From the NCBI GenBank assembly GCA_023407575.1, contig JAEYLX010000032.1, positions 465,263 through 529,262 of the forward strand: 64,000 bases of DNA, given 5' to 3'. Position numbers and translations under genes: made by a program. How positions within the stretch are numbered: position 1 is the first letter of the stretch; the number at the start of each line of letters is the position of its first letter. Source of the DNA: Bacillota bacterium. Its GTDB lineage: Bacteria; Bacillota; Clostridia; Lachnospirales; Lachnospiraceae. Positions 35,585 through 44,915 of this stretch are shown here, in pieces. The notes beneath the pieces were generated by a model. It saw only the letters and a list, made by a program, of their open reading frames with translations, did not search any database and had not been told where the DNA came from.

Positions 35585-36673
35585 ATGAAAAAAAGATTGA
35601 TAAGTTTAGTTAGTTTCATGATTATTGTTACCTTACTTACCGCATGTAGCGCAACAAAAGAAAAGGCAGATATGAGTACAGATAGTTTAAACTTTGATAC
35701 AAATATGCAAGTTGGTTTTACATCTGGAAATCAGGCTGCGGAAGCCCCAGAATCAACAGCTGAATTGTATAGTACTTCTGGTAGTGTTATTAGTGAATCA
35801 AAAGCTGGAACTAATATTAATAACGATGGGGCTTTGTCAAGTACAATGCCAACTGGTGAGACAGTTATACAGTCCCAAGATAAGATAATAAAAACTTTTT
35901 ATATGGACGTAGAGACCCAGGAATTCGACAGTCTTGTGACCAAAATTAACTATGACATTAAACGTCTGAATGGGTATGTAGAGAAATCCAATCTAAGAGG
36001 AAAAGGGTATTATAATAACGAAAGTGTACAAAGCGGAAGTATTATTGCAAGAATTCCAAGTGATCAGGTGGATGAATTCATTACAACAGTTAGCGAGAAT
36101 GAGAATGCGAATGTAGTAAGTCAAGAAGAATCCAGTAAAAACGTATCCTTGGAATACATTGAAGCAGAAAGTCACTTAGAAACTCTTAAGATAGAGCAGG
36201 AACGTTTATTTGCAATTCTTGAAAAGGAAGAAAGCTTAGATAATATTATAACATTAGAGAGTCGTCTAAGCTCAATTAGATATGAGCTGCAGGATTATGA
36301 GACCAAGCTAAGATATTATGATAATCAAGTATCGTATAGTACAGTTACCTTGAACCTGCAGGAGGTTAGAAAGCTGACAATCGTATCAGAGGAAACGCCA
36401 AGTGTTGCCAGCAGAATTAAAAATGGATTTGGTGATACCATTTATAATTTGAGTGAAGGTGGTAAGAATTTCCTTGTATGGTTTGTAGTTAACCTGCCTT
36501 ATTTAATCATCTGGGGCATTGTTCTTACAATTGCAGCTCTTATTGTTAGAAAAGGCTGGAAAAGGAGTACTGCAAGAAAGGAAGCCAATCTACCATCCAG
36601 ATCAGCAATGGATTTATTAAAAGATAATAAAAAATCTTTATTAGAAGACGAGGATGATCAAGCAGATAATTAA
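35585..36673 (+). CDS. DUF4349 domain lipoprotein
   Basis: This 362-residue protein has a lipoprotein signal with lipobox LLTACSA, a low-complexity linker, then the DUF4349 domain (about residues 95-300) recognised by KIIKTFYMDVETQEFDSLV, GSIIARIPSDQVDEFI and a coiled-coil EAESHLETLKIEQERLFAIL followed by RYYDNQVSYSTVTLNLQE. A C-terminal membrane span (about residues 300-322) and a basic cytoplasmic tail follow. Such proteins are common in Firmicutes and have been linked to envelope stress or anti-sigma-like roles, but the function is undetermined. The putative dual anchor (lipid plus TM) is typical. Confidence 0.85.
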   Translation: MKKRLISLVSFMIIVTLLTACSATKEKADMSTDSLNFDTNMQVGFTSGNQAAEAPESTAELYSTSGSVISESKAGTNINNDGALSSTMPTGETVIQSQDKIIKTFYMDVETQEFDSLVTKINYDIKRLNGYVEKSNLRGKGYYNNESVQSGSIIARIPSDQVDEFITTVSENENANVVSQEESSKNVSLEYIEAESHLETLKIEQERLFAILEKEESLDNIITLESRLSSIRYELQDYETKLRYYDNQVSYSTVTLNLQEVRKLTIVSEETPSVASRIKNGFGDTIYNLSEGGKNFLVWFVVNLPYLIIWGIVLTIAALIVRKGWKRSTARKEANLPSRSAMDLLKDNKKSLLEDEDDQADN

Positions 36674-36938
36674 TGAAAAAGAAGCGAAATACAACTAGAG
36701 AATTACTTATCTGACAAGAGAATACACGAAATAACGTAATAGATGGATTAATCAAAGAAAACAACAAGTTATCATGGCGAATACTGCTATACTAATAAAA
36801 TGGAATAATAAGTAAATAAATGTTATACTATCCACGTCGAAGAAAACAATCTCTTTTATAACAGTGTTAAACGATTACTATTCGCTGAAACCAGTTGATT
36901 GAAAGCACTGTTTGAAAGAGCAGTAAGGAGATTACTTC

Positions 36939-37343
36939 ATGTCGTGGATAGTATTATGTTTAAGCTCAATTTTGTTATTTTTACCGTCGACAAAGGATCA
37001 AATGAAGCTGCTTACTTACAGCAACATGAGTGAAAATATTACTATTACATCAGAAAACGTACTTACGAATATGGAAGCACTGGATATGGTAAAAGAACAG
37101 TATGCGAGTAATTTTGAAAAGGTAGAGCTATCTGATACGATAGGGGAATATTACTATCGTTTACCATTTGCGGATTACTATCTATTTTATGAGGGTGAGG
37201 GTGCTACCAAGGACGAGTATATGTTTCATTTATACGAGTTTGTAGTGGACGATCCTGAAACTTCCATTGGACATACAGTAACCTATGGTTGGTATACCGT
37301 TAATAAGATAACCCAGGAAATCAAAGATCAAACGGTGGAATAA
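36939..37343 (+). CDS. Small exported or anchored protein of unknown function
   Basis: The 134-residue protein starts with a hydrophobic segment (about residues 3-16) that could be a signal peptide or anchor, followed by an acidic, tyrosine-rich region ending near YGWYTVNKITQEIKDQTVE. I do not recognise a family; the closing pattern resembles small lipoprotein-like secreted proteins of clostridia. AAGGAG lies nine bases before the ATG. It is convergent with the MATE gene, whose stop lies 12 bases from its own. Confidence 0.5.
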   Translation: MSWIVLCLSSILLFLPSTKDQMKLLTYSNMSENITITSENVLTNMEALDMVKEQYASNFEKVELSDTIGEYYYRLPFADYYLFYEGEGATKDEYMFHLYEFVVDDPETSIGHTVTYGWYTVNKITQEIKDQTVE

Positions 37344-37354
37344 GATTGATATAG

Positions 37355-38755
37355 CTATAATGAAATTGTAGCCCATTTTGCACTGGAAAAACGAAGATAG
37401 CTTAACACCATACGTACACTTTGATCGACGATTAAGGCAATCCATGCACCATAAAGTCCAAATCCTGCTGGGAAGCATAGAAACCAGGTAAGAAAAGGTC
37501 GGACAAGTGCTACACTGACCAAAGAAGTAATGGCAACAAAATTAGTATCACCAGCACCTCGAAGGCATCCATTCATTACTACCTGTGAGGTCTGCATATG
37601 CGTTCCAAGTGCAGCTAATATCATGATATGTGCACCAAGGAGTAGAACTTCAGGTTCGTTGCTAAAAGGAGAAACAAGTAAATTTCGTCCGAAGATAAAG
37701 ACGAAAAATACAAAAGTAGATATAATAAAAGCAAGGCGTTGACCGGTTTTTCCATAAATAATGGATAAATCCGGTCTTTTTGCACCCATATTTTGGCCTA
37801 CCAATGCTGAGGCAGCTATGGACAAGCCATCACCAAAGCAGAAGGAAAGTGTTAAAATATTCATGCAAATTAAATGTGTTGTATATTCAATAGTACCAAG
37901 TCTAGCGACGATTCCGGCATAAGCAAGGAATCCAATTCGTAGAAAAACCTGTTCTACGAAGGCACTACCACTTACTTTTGTGATGGGATTAAGTAAAGAC
38001 TTTGTAAGTTTCCAGCCTGCTTTCATATGCAGAGTTAAATAAGCATTCTTACGAAGGAGTGTAAAAAGAGAGATGGAAAAGGCAGCAAATGCACCGAGAG
38101 TAGTCGCGGTTGCAGAACCTTTTATACCCATTCTAGGGAAGAATCCAATACCGTTAATGAGTAAGAAGTTAAAGATAATGTTAATGAGATTACTTATAAC
38201 ATTAGTCCACATTGATATTCGAGCTTTACCACAGCCTCTTTGTGCTGCATTGATAGTAAGATTTAACGCTTGAAAGGGGATGCTTATCATTAACACTTTA
38301 AAATAGACTAAAGCATTAGGAAGATAAGACTGATCCGCACCAGCTAATAACAGAATAGGAGTAGCAAATAGATAACCTAGAATAGCCATAAGGAAAGAGG
38401 AGATTGTGCAAAGTAGGATACCGACTCGAAGCGTTTTATTGGCACCTAATTGATCTTCTTGACCCTTTCGTCTGGCAATGACGGCTGTAATTCCTGTGTT
38501 TAACGAGAAAATCATTGCAAGAAGTACAAATTTTGGTTGGTTTGTAATTCCTACTGCAGCAATTGCACCTAATCCCAGATTACTTACCATCATGGTGTCT
38601 ACGATACCAATTAACGCAACAAGAAGGGCTTCTAGAGCAGAGGGCCATGCTATCTTTAAAAAATTTCTATATATAATACGGGAGGTAGGGATATCCCCCA
38701 TGACTTGTTCTTGTTTTAACATATTTTGAGCAGAAAATAAGTTGACTAATTTCAA
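37355..38755 (-). CDS. MATE family multidrug/Na+ antiporter
   Basis: The 466-residue protein has about twelve membrane spans in two homologous halves, with the family stretches LVALIGIVDTMMVSNLGLGA, AQRGCGKARISMWTN and, in the second half, GDGLSIAASALVGQNMGAKR and GCLRGAGDTNFV. It expels cationic drugs or metabolites in exchange for Na+ or H+. A TTG at 38755 has AGGAG eight bases upstream and is my preferred start; GTG 38764 overlaps that site and would be mis-spaced. The leftward gene stands alone. Confidence 0.9.
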   Translation of the reverse strand: MKLVNLFSAQNMLKQEQVMGDIPTSRIIYRNFLKIAWPSALEALLVALIGIVDTMMVSNLGLGAIAAVGITNQPKFVLLAMIFSLNTGITAVIARRKGQEDQLGANKTLRVGILLCTISSFLMAILGYLFATPILLLAGADQSYLPNALVYFKVLMISIPFQALNLTINAAQRGCGKARISMWTNVISNLINIIFNFLLINGIGFFPRMGIKGSATATTLGAFAAFSISLFTLLRKNAYLTLHMKAGWKLTKSLLNPITKVSGSAFVEQVFLRIGFLAYAGIVARLGTIEYTTHLICMNILTLSFCFGDGLSIAASALVGQNMGAKRPDLSIIYGKTGQRLAFIISTFVFFVFIFGRNLLVSPFSNEPEVLLLGAHIMILAALGTHMQTSQVVMNGCLRGAGDTNFVAITSLVSVALVRPFLTWFLCFPAGFGLYGAWIALIVDQSVRMVLSYLRFSSAKWATISL

Positions 38756-38956
38756 GTAGAACACTCCTTTCCTTTTGTACCGTTATAAATAGATGAAATA
38801 CATAGGAAATTTAATATATGTAAAATTAAATATTTTGTAATTTCAAGATACCACTAAGGTACATTTTATCACTTCTTTTTAAAAAATCAACCAAAGGAAA
38901 GGAATTTGTATAGATAATATCCATTTGATACATCATATGGATGAGACAAAGTCAGA

Positions 38957-38985
38957 TTGCCTAATTTATCAAAATATGCTAAAAT
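38957..38985 (+). promoter_or_regulatory. Probable promoter of the deoD operon
   Basis: TTGCCT at 38957-38962 and TAAAAT at 38980-38985 with a 17-base spacer, about 140 bases before deoD. The divergent gap 38756-39123 is otherwise AT-rich; an imperfect ATCCAT/ATGGAT repeat lies near 38920-38942. Confidence 0.45.
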
Positions 38986-39123
38986 TAGTATTGAGACTGC
39001 TGAGAAATGTAATCAATCTATTCTTTTCTTATAAAATCTTTTATCTGACAGTCCAAACTAAAAAATATAAAAGAGTGTAAAATATTAATAAGTCACTTAA
39101 ACCAATACAAGGAGGAGTTACAC

Positions 39124-39825
39124 ATGTCTACACCACACAACGAAGCAAAAGCAGGAGAAATTGCAAAAACAGTCCTTATGCCGGGAGATCCGTTAAGAGC
39201 TAAATTCATAGCAGAACAGTATTTGGAGGATGTGGTTTGCTTTAATCAGGTAAGAAACATGCTTGGATTTACAGGAACCTATAAAGGTAAAAAAGTATCG
39301 GTAATGGGAGGCGGTATGGGTATGCCGTCCATCGGTATCTATTCCTATGAGCTTTATAATTTCTATGATGTTGATAACATTATAAGAATTGGCTCCGCAG
39401 GAGGAATTGCTGAAGATATTAAACTTCGTGACATTGTAATTGGTATGGGTGCATCCACCAATTCTGATTTTGCAAGACAATATCAGCTTCCGGGAACCTA
39501 TGCTCCAATTGCAGATTTCTCCTTACTGCGTAAGGCTGTGGAAACAGCTGACAAGTTGAACATTAAGACTGTAGTTGGTAATGTCTTATCTTCCGATACC
39601 TTCTATGATGACAATAAAGATGCCAATGCTTTATGGCGCAAGATGAATGTATTGGCTGTTGAAATGGAAGCAGCAGCTCTTTACATGAATGCAGCAAGAG
39701 CAAATAAAAAGGCACTCTGCATTTTAACAATTTCTGATCATGTATTTACTGGTGAATCATTATCAGCAGAAGATAGACAGTTGACCTTCCGTGATATGAT
39801 GGAAATTGCTTTAGAGATTGCTTAA
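39124..39825 (+). CDS. deoD: Purine-nucleoside phosphorylase, DeoD type
   Basis: This 233-residue hexameric-type phosphorylase splits purine (deoxy)nucleosides into base and (deoxy)ribose-1-phosphate. The phosphate-binding VLMPGDPLRAKFIAE, the MGGGMGMPSIGIYSYELY segment and VEMEAAALYMNA, which contacts the ribose, are all present; Asp in TISDHV is the catalytic proton donor. GGAGGAG precedes the ATG by six bases. The gene opens a nucleoside salvage operon with deoC and cdd. Confidence 0.96.
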   Translation: MSTPHNEAKAGEIAKTVLMPGDPLRAKFIAEQYLEDVVCFNQVRNMLGFTGTYKGKKVSVMGGGMGMPSIGIYSYELYNFYDVDNIIRIGSAGGIAEDIKLRDIVIGMGASTNSDFARQYQLPGTYAPIADFSLLRKAVETADKLNIKTVVGNVLSSDTFYDDNKDANALWRKMNVLAVEMEAAALYMNAARANKKALCILTISDHVFTGESLSAEDRQLTFRDMMEIALEIA

Positions 39826-39842
39826 AAAGAGAGGTAGATTTT

Positions 39843-40508
39843 ATGGAGAAACAAGTAATATTTGAAAAAGTAGATCATACATTATTAACCCAGACTGCAA
39901 CTTGGGAAGAAATAAAAGAGATATGTGATGATGCCATCACTTATCAGGTGGCTTCTGTATGTATTCCTCCTTCTTTTGTAAAGCAGGTGAAGGAACATGT
40001 AAAGGATAAAATGGCAGTATGTACCGTTATCGGTTTCCCGAATGGTTATAATACCACAGCAGTTAAGGTATTTGAGACTAAGGATGCCATTGCAAACGGT
40101 GCCGATGAAATTGATATGGTAATTAATATCGGACACTTAAAAGATAAGAAATATGATATTATTGAAAAAGAGATTAAAGAACTGAAAGCAGCTTGCGGTA
40201 GCCACATTCTTAAAGTTATCATTGAAACCTGTTTATTAACAGACGAAGAGAAAATTAAAATGTGTGAGCTCGTAACAAATGCTGGAGCTGACTTTATTAA
40301 GACTTCAACAGGTTTTTCAAAGTCAGGTGCAACCTTTGAGGATGTAGATTTATTTGCTAAGCATGTGGGAAAAGAAGTCAGAATTAAGGCAGCAGGCGGG
40401 ATTTCCAGCTTTGCAGATGCTGAGAAATTTATTGAACTTGGTGCAACAAGACTTGGTACCAGCAGAATTGTTAAACTCGCTAAAAACCAGGAAGGCTCTG
40501 GATACTAA
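39843..40508 (+). CDS. deoC: Deoxyribose-phosphate aldolase
   Basis: This 221-residue class I aldolase splits deoxyribose-5-phosphate into glyceraldehyde-3-phosphate and acetaldehyde. Schiff-base Lys153 lies in ADFIKTSTGFSKSGAT, with a second lysine in RIKAAGGISSF. It follows deoD by 17 bases with AGAGAGG upstream. No deoB phosphopentomutase is visible here, so that step must be encoded elsewhere. Confidence 0.97.
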   Translation: MEKQVIFEKVDHTLLTQTATWEEIKEICDDAITYQVASVCIPPSFVKQVKEHVKDKMAVCTVIGFPNGYNTTAVKVFETKDAIANGADEIDMVINIGHLKDKKYDIIEKEIKELKAACGSHILKVIIETCLLTDEEKIKMCELVTNAGADFIKTSTGFSKSGATFEDVDLFAKHVGKEVRIKAAGGISSFADAEKFIELGATRLGTSRIVKLAKNQEGSGY

Positions 40509-40586
40509 GGAGTAGTAGATAAGTTAATCTACAAAATTGTGGTGACACCCAAATTTGCAATAAATCGGAAGAATGGAGAGTTTAAG

Positions 40587-41090
40587 ATGGAACAGAATAG
40601 ACAGTCAGATGATATGCAAGTGAATAGTCTTATTACACAGGAAAAAGGGGAGTTAATTACCCAAACGGATATAGTAACCAGATCTGTTGTTAAAAATTTG
40701 ATCAGAGCTGCCATAGAGGGAATGGGTCATGCATATGCACCTTATTCTAATCAACATGTAGGTGCGGCACTTTTAACCGCAGAGGAAGAGATATATAATG
40801 GCTGCAATGTTGAAAATGCAGCATTTGGACCTACAAATTGTGCAGAGCGTACCGCAGTATTTAAGGCAATTAGTGAAGGAAAAAGAAAGTTTGTAGCAAT
40901 TGCAGTCGTTGGTGGCAGAAAAGGTATCATACAGGATTTCTTTCCTCCCTGTGGAGTTTGCAGGCAGGTACTAAGAGAGTTTGTAGATCCAAAGAGCTTT
41001 TTGGTTATACTGGCGAGGTCGGAAGAAGATTATGCAATCTACTCCTTGGAGTCCCTGTTGCCCCTTAGCTTTGGACCCGACTATATGTAA
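40587..41090 (+). CDS. cdd: Cytidine deaminase
   Basis: This 167-residue zinc enzyme converts (deoxy)cytidine to (deoxy)uridine. The zinc motifs are NCAERTAVFKAISEG (Cys plus catalytic Glu) and FFPPCGVCRQVLREF (two Cys). The usual Cdd is 130-140 residues; here about 35 polar residues precede the domain. ATG 40587 has GGAG nine bases upstream, and no better internal start exists. It is the last gene of the deo operon, 78 bases after deoC, with a terminator after it. Confidence 0.93.
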   Translation: MEQNRQSDDMQVNSLITQEKGELITQTDIVTRSVVKNLIRAAIEGMGHAYAPYSNQHVGAALLTAEEEIYNGCNVENAAFGPTNCAERTAVFKAISEGKRKFVAIAVVGGRKGIIQDFFPPCGVCRQVLREFVDPKSFLVILARSEEDYAIYSLESLLPLSFGPDYM

Positions 41091-41122
41091 AAAAGATATT
41101 TGCATATAAAAAGTATCAAAAG

Positions 41123-41165
41123 TAAACCTATGACGTTTTAACTTGTCATAGGTTTATTTTTATTG
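41123..41165 (+). terminator. Terminator of the deoD-deoC-cdd operon
   Basis: A 12-bp perfect stem TAAACCTATGAC (41123-41134) / GTCATAGGTTTA (41145-41156) is followed by TTTTTATT. Confidence 0.9.
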
Positions 41166-41174
41166 TTCCAGGTC

Positions 41175-41236
41175 TTGACAAATACAGGTCGAATGCATTA
41201 GACTAGCCGTATAGTCTAATGCATTCGACCTGTATT
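41175..41236 (+). promoter_or_regulatory. Promoter-operator with perfect 25-bp inverted repeat for the BlaI-like repressor
   Basis: TTGACA (41175-41180) and TAGACT (41199-41204) with an 18-base spacer form a promoter. Bases 41181-41205 and 41212-41236 are perfect inverted repeats around a six-base spacer, so the left arm covers the whole spacer and -10 and the right arm lies over the likely transcription start. Each arm contains the inner palindrome TCTAATGCATTCGA-like core (ATGCAT). It is ideally placed for autoregulation by the repressor encoded next. Confidence 0.75.
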
Positions 41237-41320
41237 CATAACAAGTATAAGAAATCCTCATTTTATCTTGTTACGAACTTAAAATTGCAGGAGGCAAAAC
41301 CAAGCAGGATTGGAGGATTT

Positions 41321-41680
41321 ATGGAGAGTATAAAAATATTTGATGCAGAATATCGTTTTATGTGTCTGGTTTGGGAGAAGGAACCCATTAACTCAACAGA
41401 TTTAGTGAAGTTATGCGAAGAAGAATTTGGATGGAAGAAGTCCACAACCTATTCCGTGATCAAACGGCTCTCAGAAAGAGGAGCACTAATAAATGAAAAT
41501 GCAGTTGTATCAGCTCTGGTTACACGTCTGCAAGTTCAGAAATATGAGAGTGAGCAAGTGCTGGAAAAGACCTTTAACAACTCACTTCCAAGCTTTATTA
41601 CAGCATTTTTACAGGATAAAAAACTTACACATGAGGAGGCAGAGCAGATCAAAAAAATGATTGAGGAGGCTACGAAATGA
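41321..41680 (+). CDS. BlaI/MecI/CopY-family transcriptional repressor
   Basis: This 119-residue protein has an N-terminal winged helix with the family pattern FMCLVWEKEPINSTDLVKLC and GWKKSTTYSVIKRLSERGAL, and a C-terminal dimer helix rich in charge (LTHEEAEQIKKMIEEA). Such repressors bind palindromes and are cleaved when the partner M56 protease is activated. ATG 41321 has TGGAGG five bases upstream; the frame extends to 41219 but would begin inside the operator. Its stop overlaps the protease start (ATGA), so the pair is coupled. Confidence 0.93.
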   Translation: MESIKIFDAEYRFMCLVWEKEPINSTDLVKLCEEEFGWKKSTTYSVIKRLSERGALINENAVVSALVTRLQVQKYESEQVLEKTFNNSLPSFITAFLQDKKLTHEEAEQIKKMIEEATK

Positions 41681-43902
41681 GTAATGGGTTTATAACGATA
41701 CTGAACTTAAGCTTAAGTGGCGGTTGCGTGGCACTGATTGTCATATTTCTTCGTTTGTTTCTAAAGAAAGCACCGAAAAAATATTCTTATGTACTCTGGG
41801 CAGTGGTATTCGTTCGGCTTATCTGCCCATTTACCATAGAACTTCCTGTTAAGACAGTTCCAATCAGACCTCAATCAATTTCCGGGGATATGGTATCTTC
41901 TCCTAATCCCTCCATTCAGAGTGGTATCCCTTCTATTGATAATGTTGTGAATTCTGTAATTGAGAGAACTCTTCCACCTGTGCAGACTGGAGTTAGCAGT
42001 AATCCAATTCAGGTTTGGTTGGCAGTTGGAGAATTTTTTTGGCTCATCGGAATACTTGCTTTGTTACTATATGGAGGGTTGAGTTATATGCGTTTGTATA
42101 AGCGTGTAAGTACAGCTATTCGAATTAGAGATAATATTTTTGAGACTGATCGAATTACGACACCTTTTGTTCTAGGTGTTTTTAATCCTAAAATATACAT
42201 TCCTATTGGTCTAAGTGAAAAAGAATTAGAGTTTATTATATTGCATGAGCAGACGCATATAAAACGATATGACTATTTAATAAAACCGATTGCGTTTATC
42301 ATTGTAACAATTCATTGGTTTAATCCTTTGGTATGGATATCCTATTTTCTATTAGCAAAAGACATTGAGCTCTCTGCTGATGAATATGTTATGAAGCAAT
42401 CCACTACAGATATTCGAGGTGATTATTCTATAACCTTACTCTCTTTGTCAGCAAAAAAGAGTGGACTATTAAGTCCACTTGCCTTTGGAGAAACAGGAGT
42501 AAAAGAAAGAATTAAAAATGTTTTAAAATATAAAAAACCTGCATTCTGGATTAGCACAGTGACTGTAATAGTGATTATAGCTTCAAGTATATTCTTAATG
42601 ACTAGTTTAAAGGAAAAAGCAGTGGAAACAGAGCAAAATCCAATGGTACCTACTGTCGAAAGCAATATAAATCCAAATAGCACGGCTGTCAGTGCTACAC
42701 CTGGCATTACACCTATAACATCAGATACCTTGTACAAACGTGTAAAGATAACCTTTACCTCTGATTTAATGGAGGAAGGAGGCGTAACCGAGTTTGAGAC
42801 CACGGATATCCCTACAGTTTCATACATTTACTCTTCCATTGATTCCAGTCTAGTACCTTCAAATGAGACGGATTTAAATAACAATAACACCCTGCAGTTT
42901 GTTATTGAGCTATCAGGAAATATTGGTGGGTTCAGCTGTGGGCTTTATTACAACACCTTATATGACAAAGCCTATTTGGTGAATAATGGTGGGCTGTACG
43001 AAGCCTCAACGAACTTTGCGCGTTCTATTGCTTCTTATTTTGAGAATGTAAATCTTGCACTCCGCATCAACGATGAGAAAGCGGTGGAGCTTTTCGCAGA
43101 ATACGGATGGACATTGGATTATCAAATCAATGTAATGAAAAACAAACTGAATGAGATTAGGACTTTATCTGCTTTCAATCCGAATGCATATTATTTTGCT
43201 TATAACAACGAGTTGTCAAAGGATATTGGATTAGATATGAGTAAGTATTCTGATACGGGTGAAATCGATGTAGAGATCTATAGAATCAGAGAAAGTATGC
43301 CAGAGGAATTCTATCCAATTCAGAATGCAAGGGGTATTGTCATAAAAAATGGAAATGAAATTATTGGCGCATTTATAAGCGCAGGAAGACATAGTGCATT
43401 TAATTCGTGCAGTTTAAAAGGGAATAGTTTTGAGAAGGTAACCGGACTTACACTGAACGAATGGATTACGAAGGTGGTAACAGCTGACCAAGTGGAAAGC
43501 AGGTTAGCTAAGCTGACACCGGAGCAGGTAATTGAGGAGTATTTTAGTGCCTTGGATCAAAAAGATGAGAAAGTGGCACTTTCTTGTATTTATAAAGCTG
43601 CACAAATAGAGCATCTGACTGCTAATATGCCAAACGAGGAATTATTTATTGAGAGTAGTTATCTACCTCTTTCTGGTTCAATTTGGGGAGCAAAGTCTGT
43701 TTTTGACAATTTGAAATCAGCTAAATTGATAGAAGTTAAACTATTAGATGGTACAAAGTCAAGCTCGTTAACCTATCGAGTTACGATGGATATTCAATAT
43801 AATCAGGAGGAGGTGATTAGTAGTGGCGAGCAAAATTGGGACTTTACCATGGTTTTTGAATCACCACAGACGGGATGGAAAATCGTTGGGGTTGGACATT
43901 AA
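41677..43902 (+). CDS. BlaR1-like M56 membrane metalloprotease with DUF4829-like C-terminus
   Basis: The 741-residue protein has about four membrane spans, with the zinc motif HEQTH in EFIILHEQTHIKRYDYL and a distal ELSADEYVMK that supplies the third ligand. This is the BlaR1/MecR1 protease core (to about residue 310). The outside part is not a penicillin-binding sensor: no SxxK/SDN/KTG order is seen. Instead it has a Thr/Asn-rich linker, an unknown domain, and a closing stretch LTPEQVIEEYFSALDQKDEK typical of DUF4829. It probably senses something other than a beta-lactam and inactivates the BlaI-like repressor. Confidence 0.85.
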   Translation: MSNGFITILNLSLSGGCVALIVIFLRLFLKKAPKKYSYVLWAVVFVRLICPFTIELPVKTVPIRPQSISGDMVSSPNPSIQSGIPSIDNVVNSVIERTLPPVQTGVSSNPIQVWLAVGEFFWLIGILALLLYGGLSYMRLYKRVSTAIRIRDNIFETDRITTPFVLGVFNPKIYIPIGLSEKELEFIILHEQTHIKRYDYLIKPIAFIIVTIHWFNPLVWISYFLLAKDIELSADEYVMKQSTTDIRGDYSITLLSLSAKKSGLLSPLAFGETGVKERIKNVLKYKKPAFWISTVTVIVIIASSIFLMTSLKEKAVETEQNPMVPTVESNINPNSTAVSATPGITPITSDTLYKRVKITFTSDLMEEGGVTEFETTDIPTVSYIYSSIDSSLVPSNETDLNNNNTLQFVIELSGNIGGFSCGLYYNTLYDKAYLVNNGGLYEASTNFARSIASYFENVNLALRINDEKAVELFAEYGWTLDYQINVMKNKLNEIRTLSAFNPNAYYFAYNNELSKDIGLDMSKYSDTGEIDVEIYRIRESMPEEFYPIQNARGIVIKNGNEIIGAFISAGRHSAFNSCSLKGNSFEKVTGLTLNEWITKVVTADQVESRLAKLTPEQVIEEYFSALDQKDEKVALSCIYKAAQIEHLTANMPNEELFIESSYLPLSGSIWGAKSVFDNLKSAKLIEVKLLDGTKSSSLTYRVTMDIQYNQEEVISSGEQNWDFTMVFESPQTGWKIVGVGH

Positions 43903-44134
43903 TTTAAATTACCTCCACCATATCAACCATAAGAAGTAAATCATGTATTCCCAGTGTAATAATGTAATGTAACCATCAGTTGCAAAAAAGAACTTAATGG
44001 TTGATAGAGACTCTTTCAATCATCTGATAAAATGATAGTTATTAATTTAACTGTTTGATGATAGGGGAATAATGGAATAAAAATCCCTTCGAGAAAGGTT
44101 AAAATGGATTGGATTGATTGAATGGAGGTAAATA

Positions 44135-44752
44135 ATGAAACTATCAGAAAAAATTTTGTTTTTACGAAAAGAAAAGGGATATACACAGGAAAAACTTGCA
44201 GAATTATGCAGCGTGAGCAGACAGGCAATAACAAAATGGGAGACAGATATTGCGCTTCCGGAAACAGACAAAATAATCTTATTAAGCAAGCTGTTTCAAG
44301 TATCGATTGATGTTTTGTTAAAGGATGAATTACTTGTAGCCGGGGTAAAAGAAGTTTCAACTTGTGGAAACAGTAGGATAGAGAAAAATCAGGCAGCATT
44401 GTATGAAGGTGTTTTGATAAAAGAAAGCATTAGTGATGAGAACATGATAGATTTAATGATAATTAATAAAGTTGAGCTATGGAAAACCAATTGGAAACCC
44501 AAGTATTGGACAGTACTATATTTTACTTCAAAACATTATGATTTTCCCGAACGTATATCTAAAGTAATGATAGCAAGTGATAATACCAAGGAAAACTGGT
44601 TCGTGGATTTTAAATCAGGAAATATAAAATATATTGTATTTAAAGATTTAGTACTAAAATACACAATAGGAAATAAGGAAGAAAGAATACAGGTGTGTAA
44701 CAAATGTCGTGAACTTGGAATACCGGATGAACAAATGGATTGGTCCGAATAA
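44135..44752 (+). CDS. XRE-family regulator with C-terminal unknown domain
   Basis: Residues 1-62 form a Cro/C1-type helix-turn-helix (ILFLRKEKGYTQEKLAELCS then VSRQAITKWETDIALPETDK). The remaining 140 residues have alternating hydrophobic and aromatic stretches (ELWKTNWKPKYWTVLYFTS) suggesting a beta-rich domain of unknown ligand, ending with a CxxC (VCNKCRELG). GGAGGT lies before the ATG. It has no obvious target gene beside it, and the 230-base gap upstream shows no strong motif. A small TAAGCC/GGCTTA hairpin follows the stop. Confidence 0.8.
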   Translation: MKLSEKILFLRKEKGYTQEKLAELCSVSRQAITKWETDIALPETDKIILLSKLFQVSIDVLLKDELLVAGVKEVSTCGNSRIEKNQAALYEGVLIKESISDENMIDLMIINKVELWKTNWKPKYWTVLYFTSKHYDFPERISKVMIASDNTKENWFVDFKSGNIKYIVFKDLVLKYTIGNKEERIQVCNKCRELGIPDEQMDWSE

Positions 44753-44915
44753 GTAAGCCAGCAGGCTTATTAATAGAATCCTTTTCTTCTATTAGTTTTT
44801 GTTATGAATGAATATACCATAATTCGGTTATTTATACTTCCAAATTAAAATATGTTATGTTATACTAAAGCAAGCTCTGAAAGCAAGTGATAAAACCGGA
44901 AAGGAAATAAGAACA

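Noticed and set aside
41219..41320. A longer BlaI-like protein starting at 41219
   Set aside because: That start lies in the right operator arm, near or upstream of the likely transcription start, and a TGGAGG site stands before ATG 41321.
42423..42827. A 134-residue leftward frame
   Set aside because: Antisense to the M56 protease gene with no ribosome site; its hydrophobic content is a shadow of the real frame.
41677..43902. A beta-lactam sensor (true BlaR1/MecR1)
   Set aside because: The outer domain lacks a penicillin-binding order of motifs, and no beta-lactamase or PBP2a gene is adjacent.
44016..44399. A 127-residue leftward frame over the XRE gene
   Set aside because: The rightward frame has a clear helix-turn-helix and ribosome site; the leftward one has neither.
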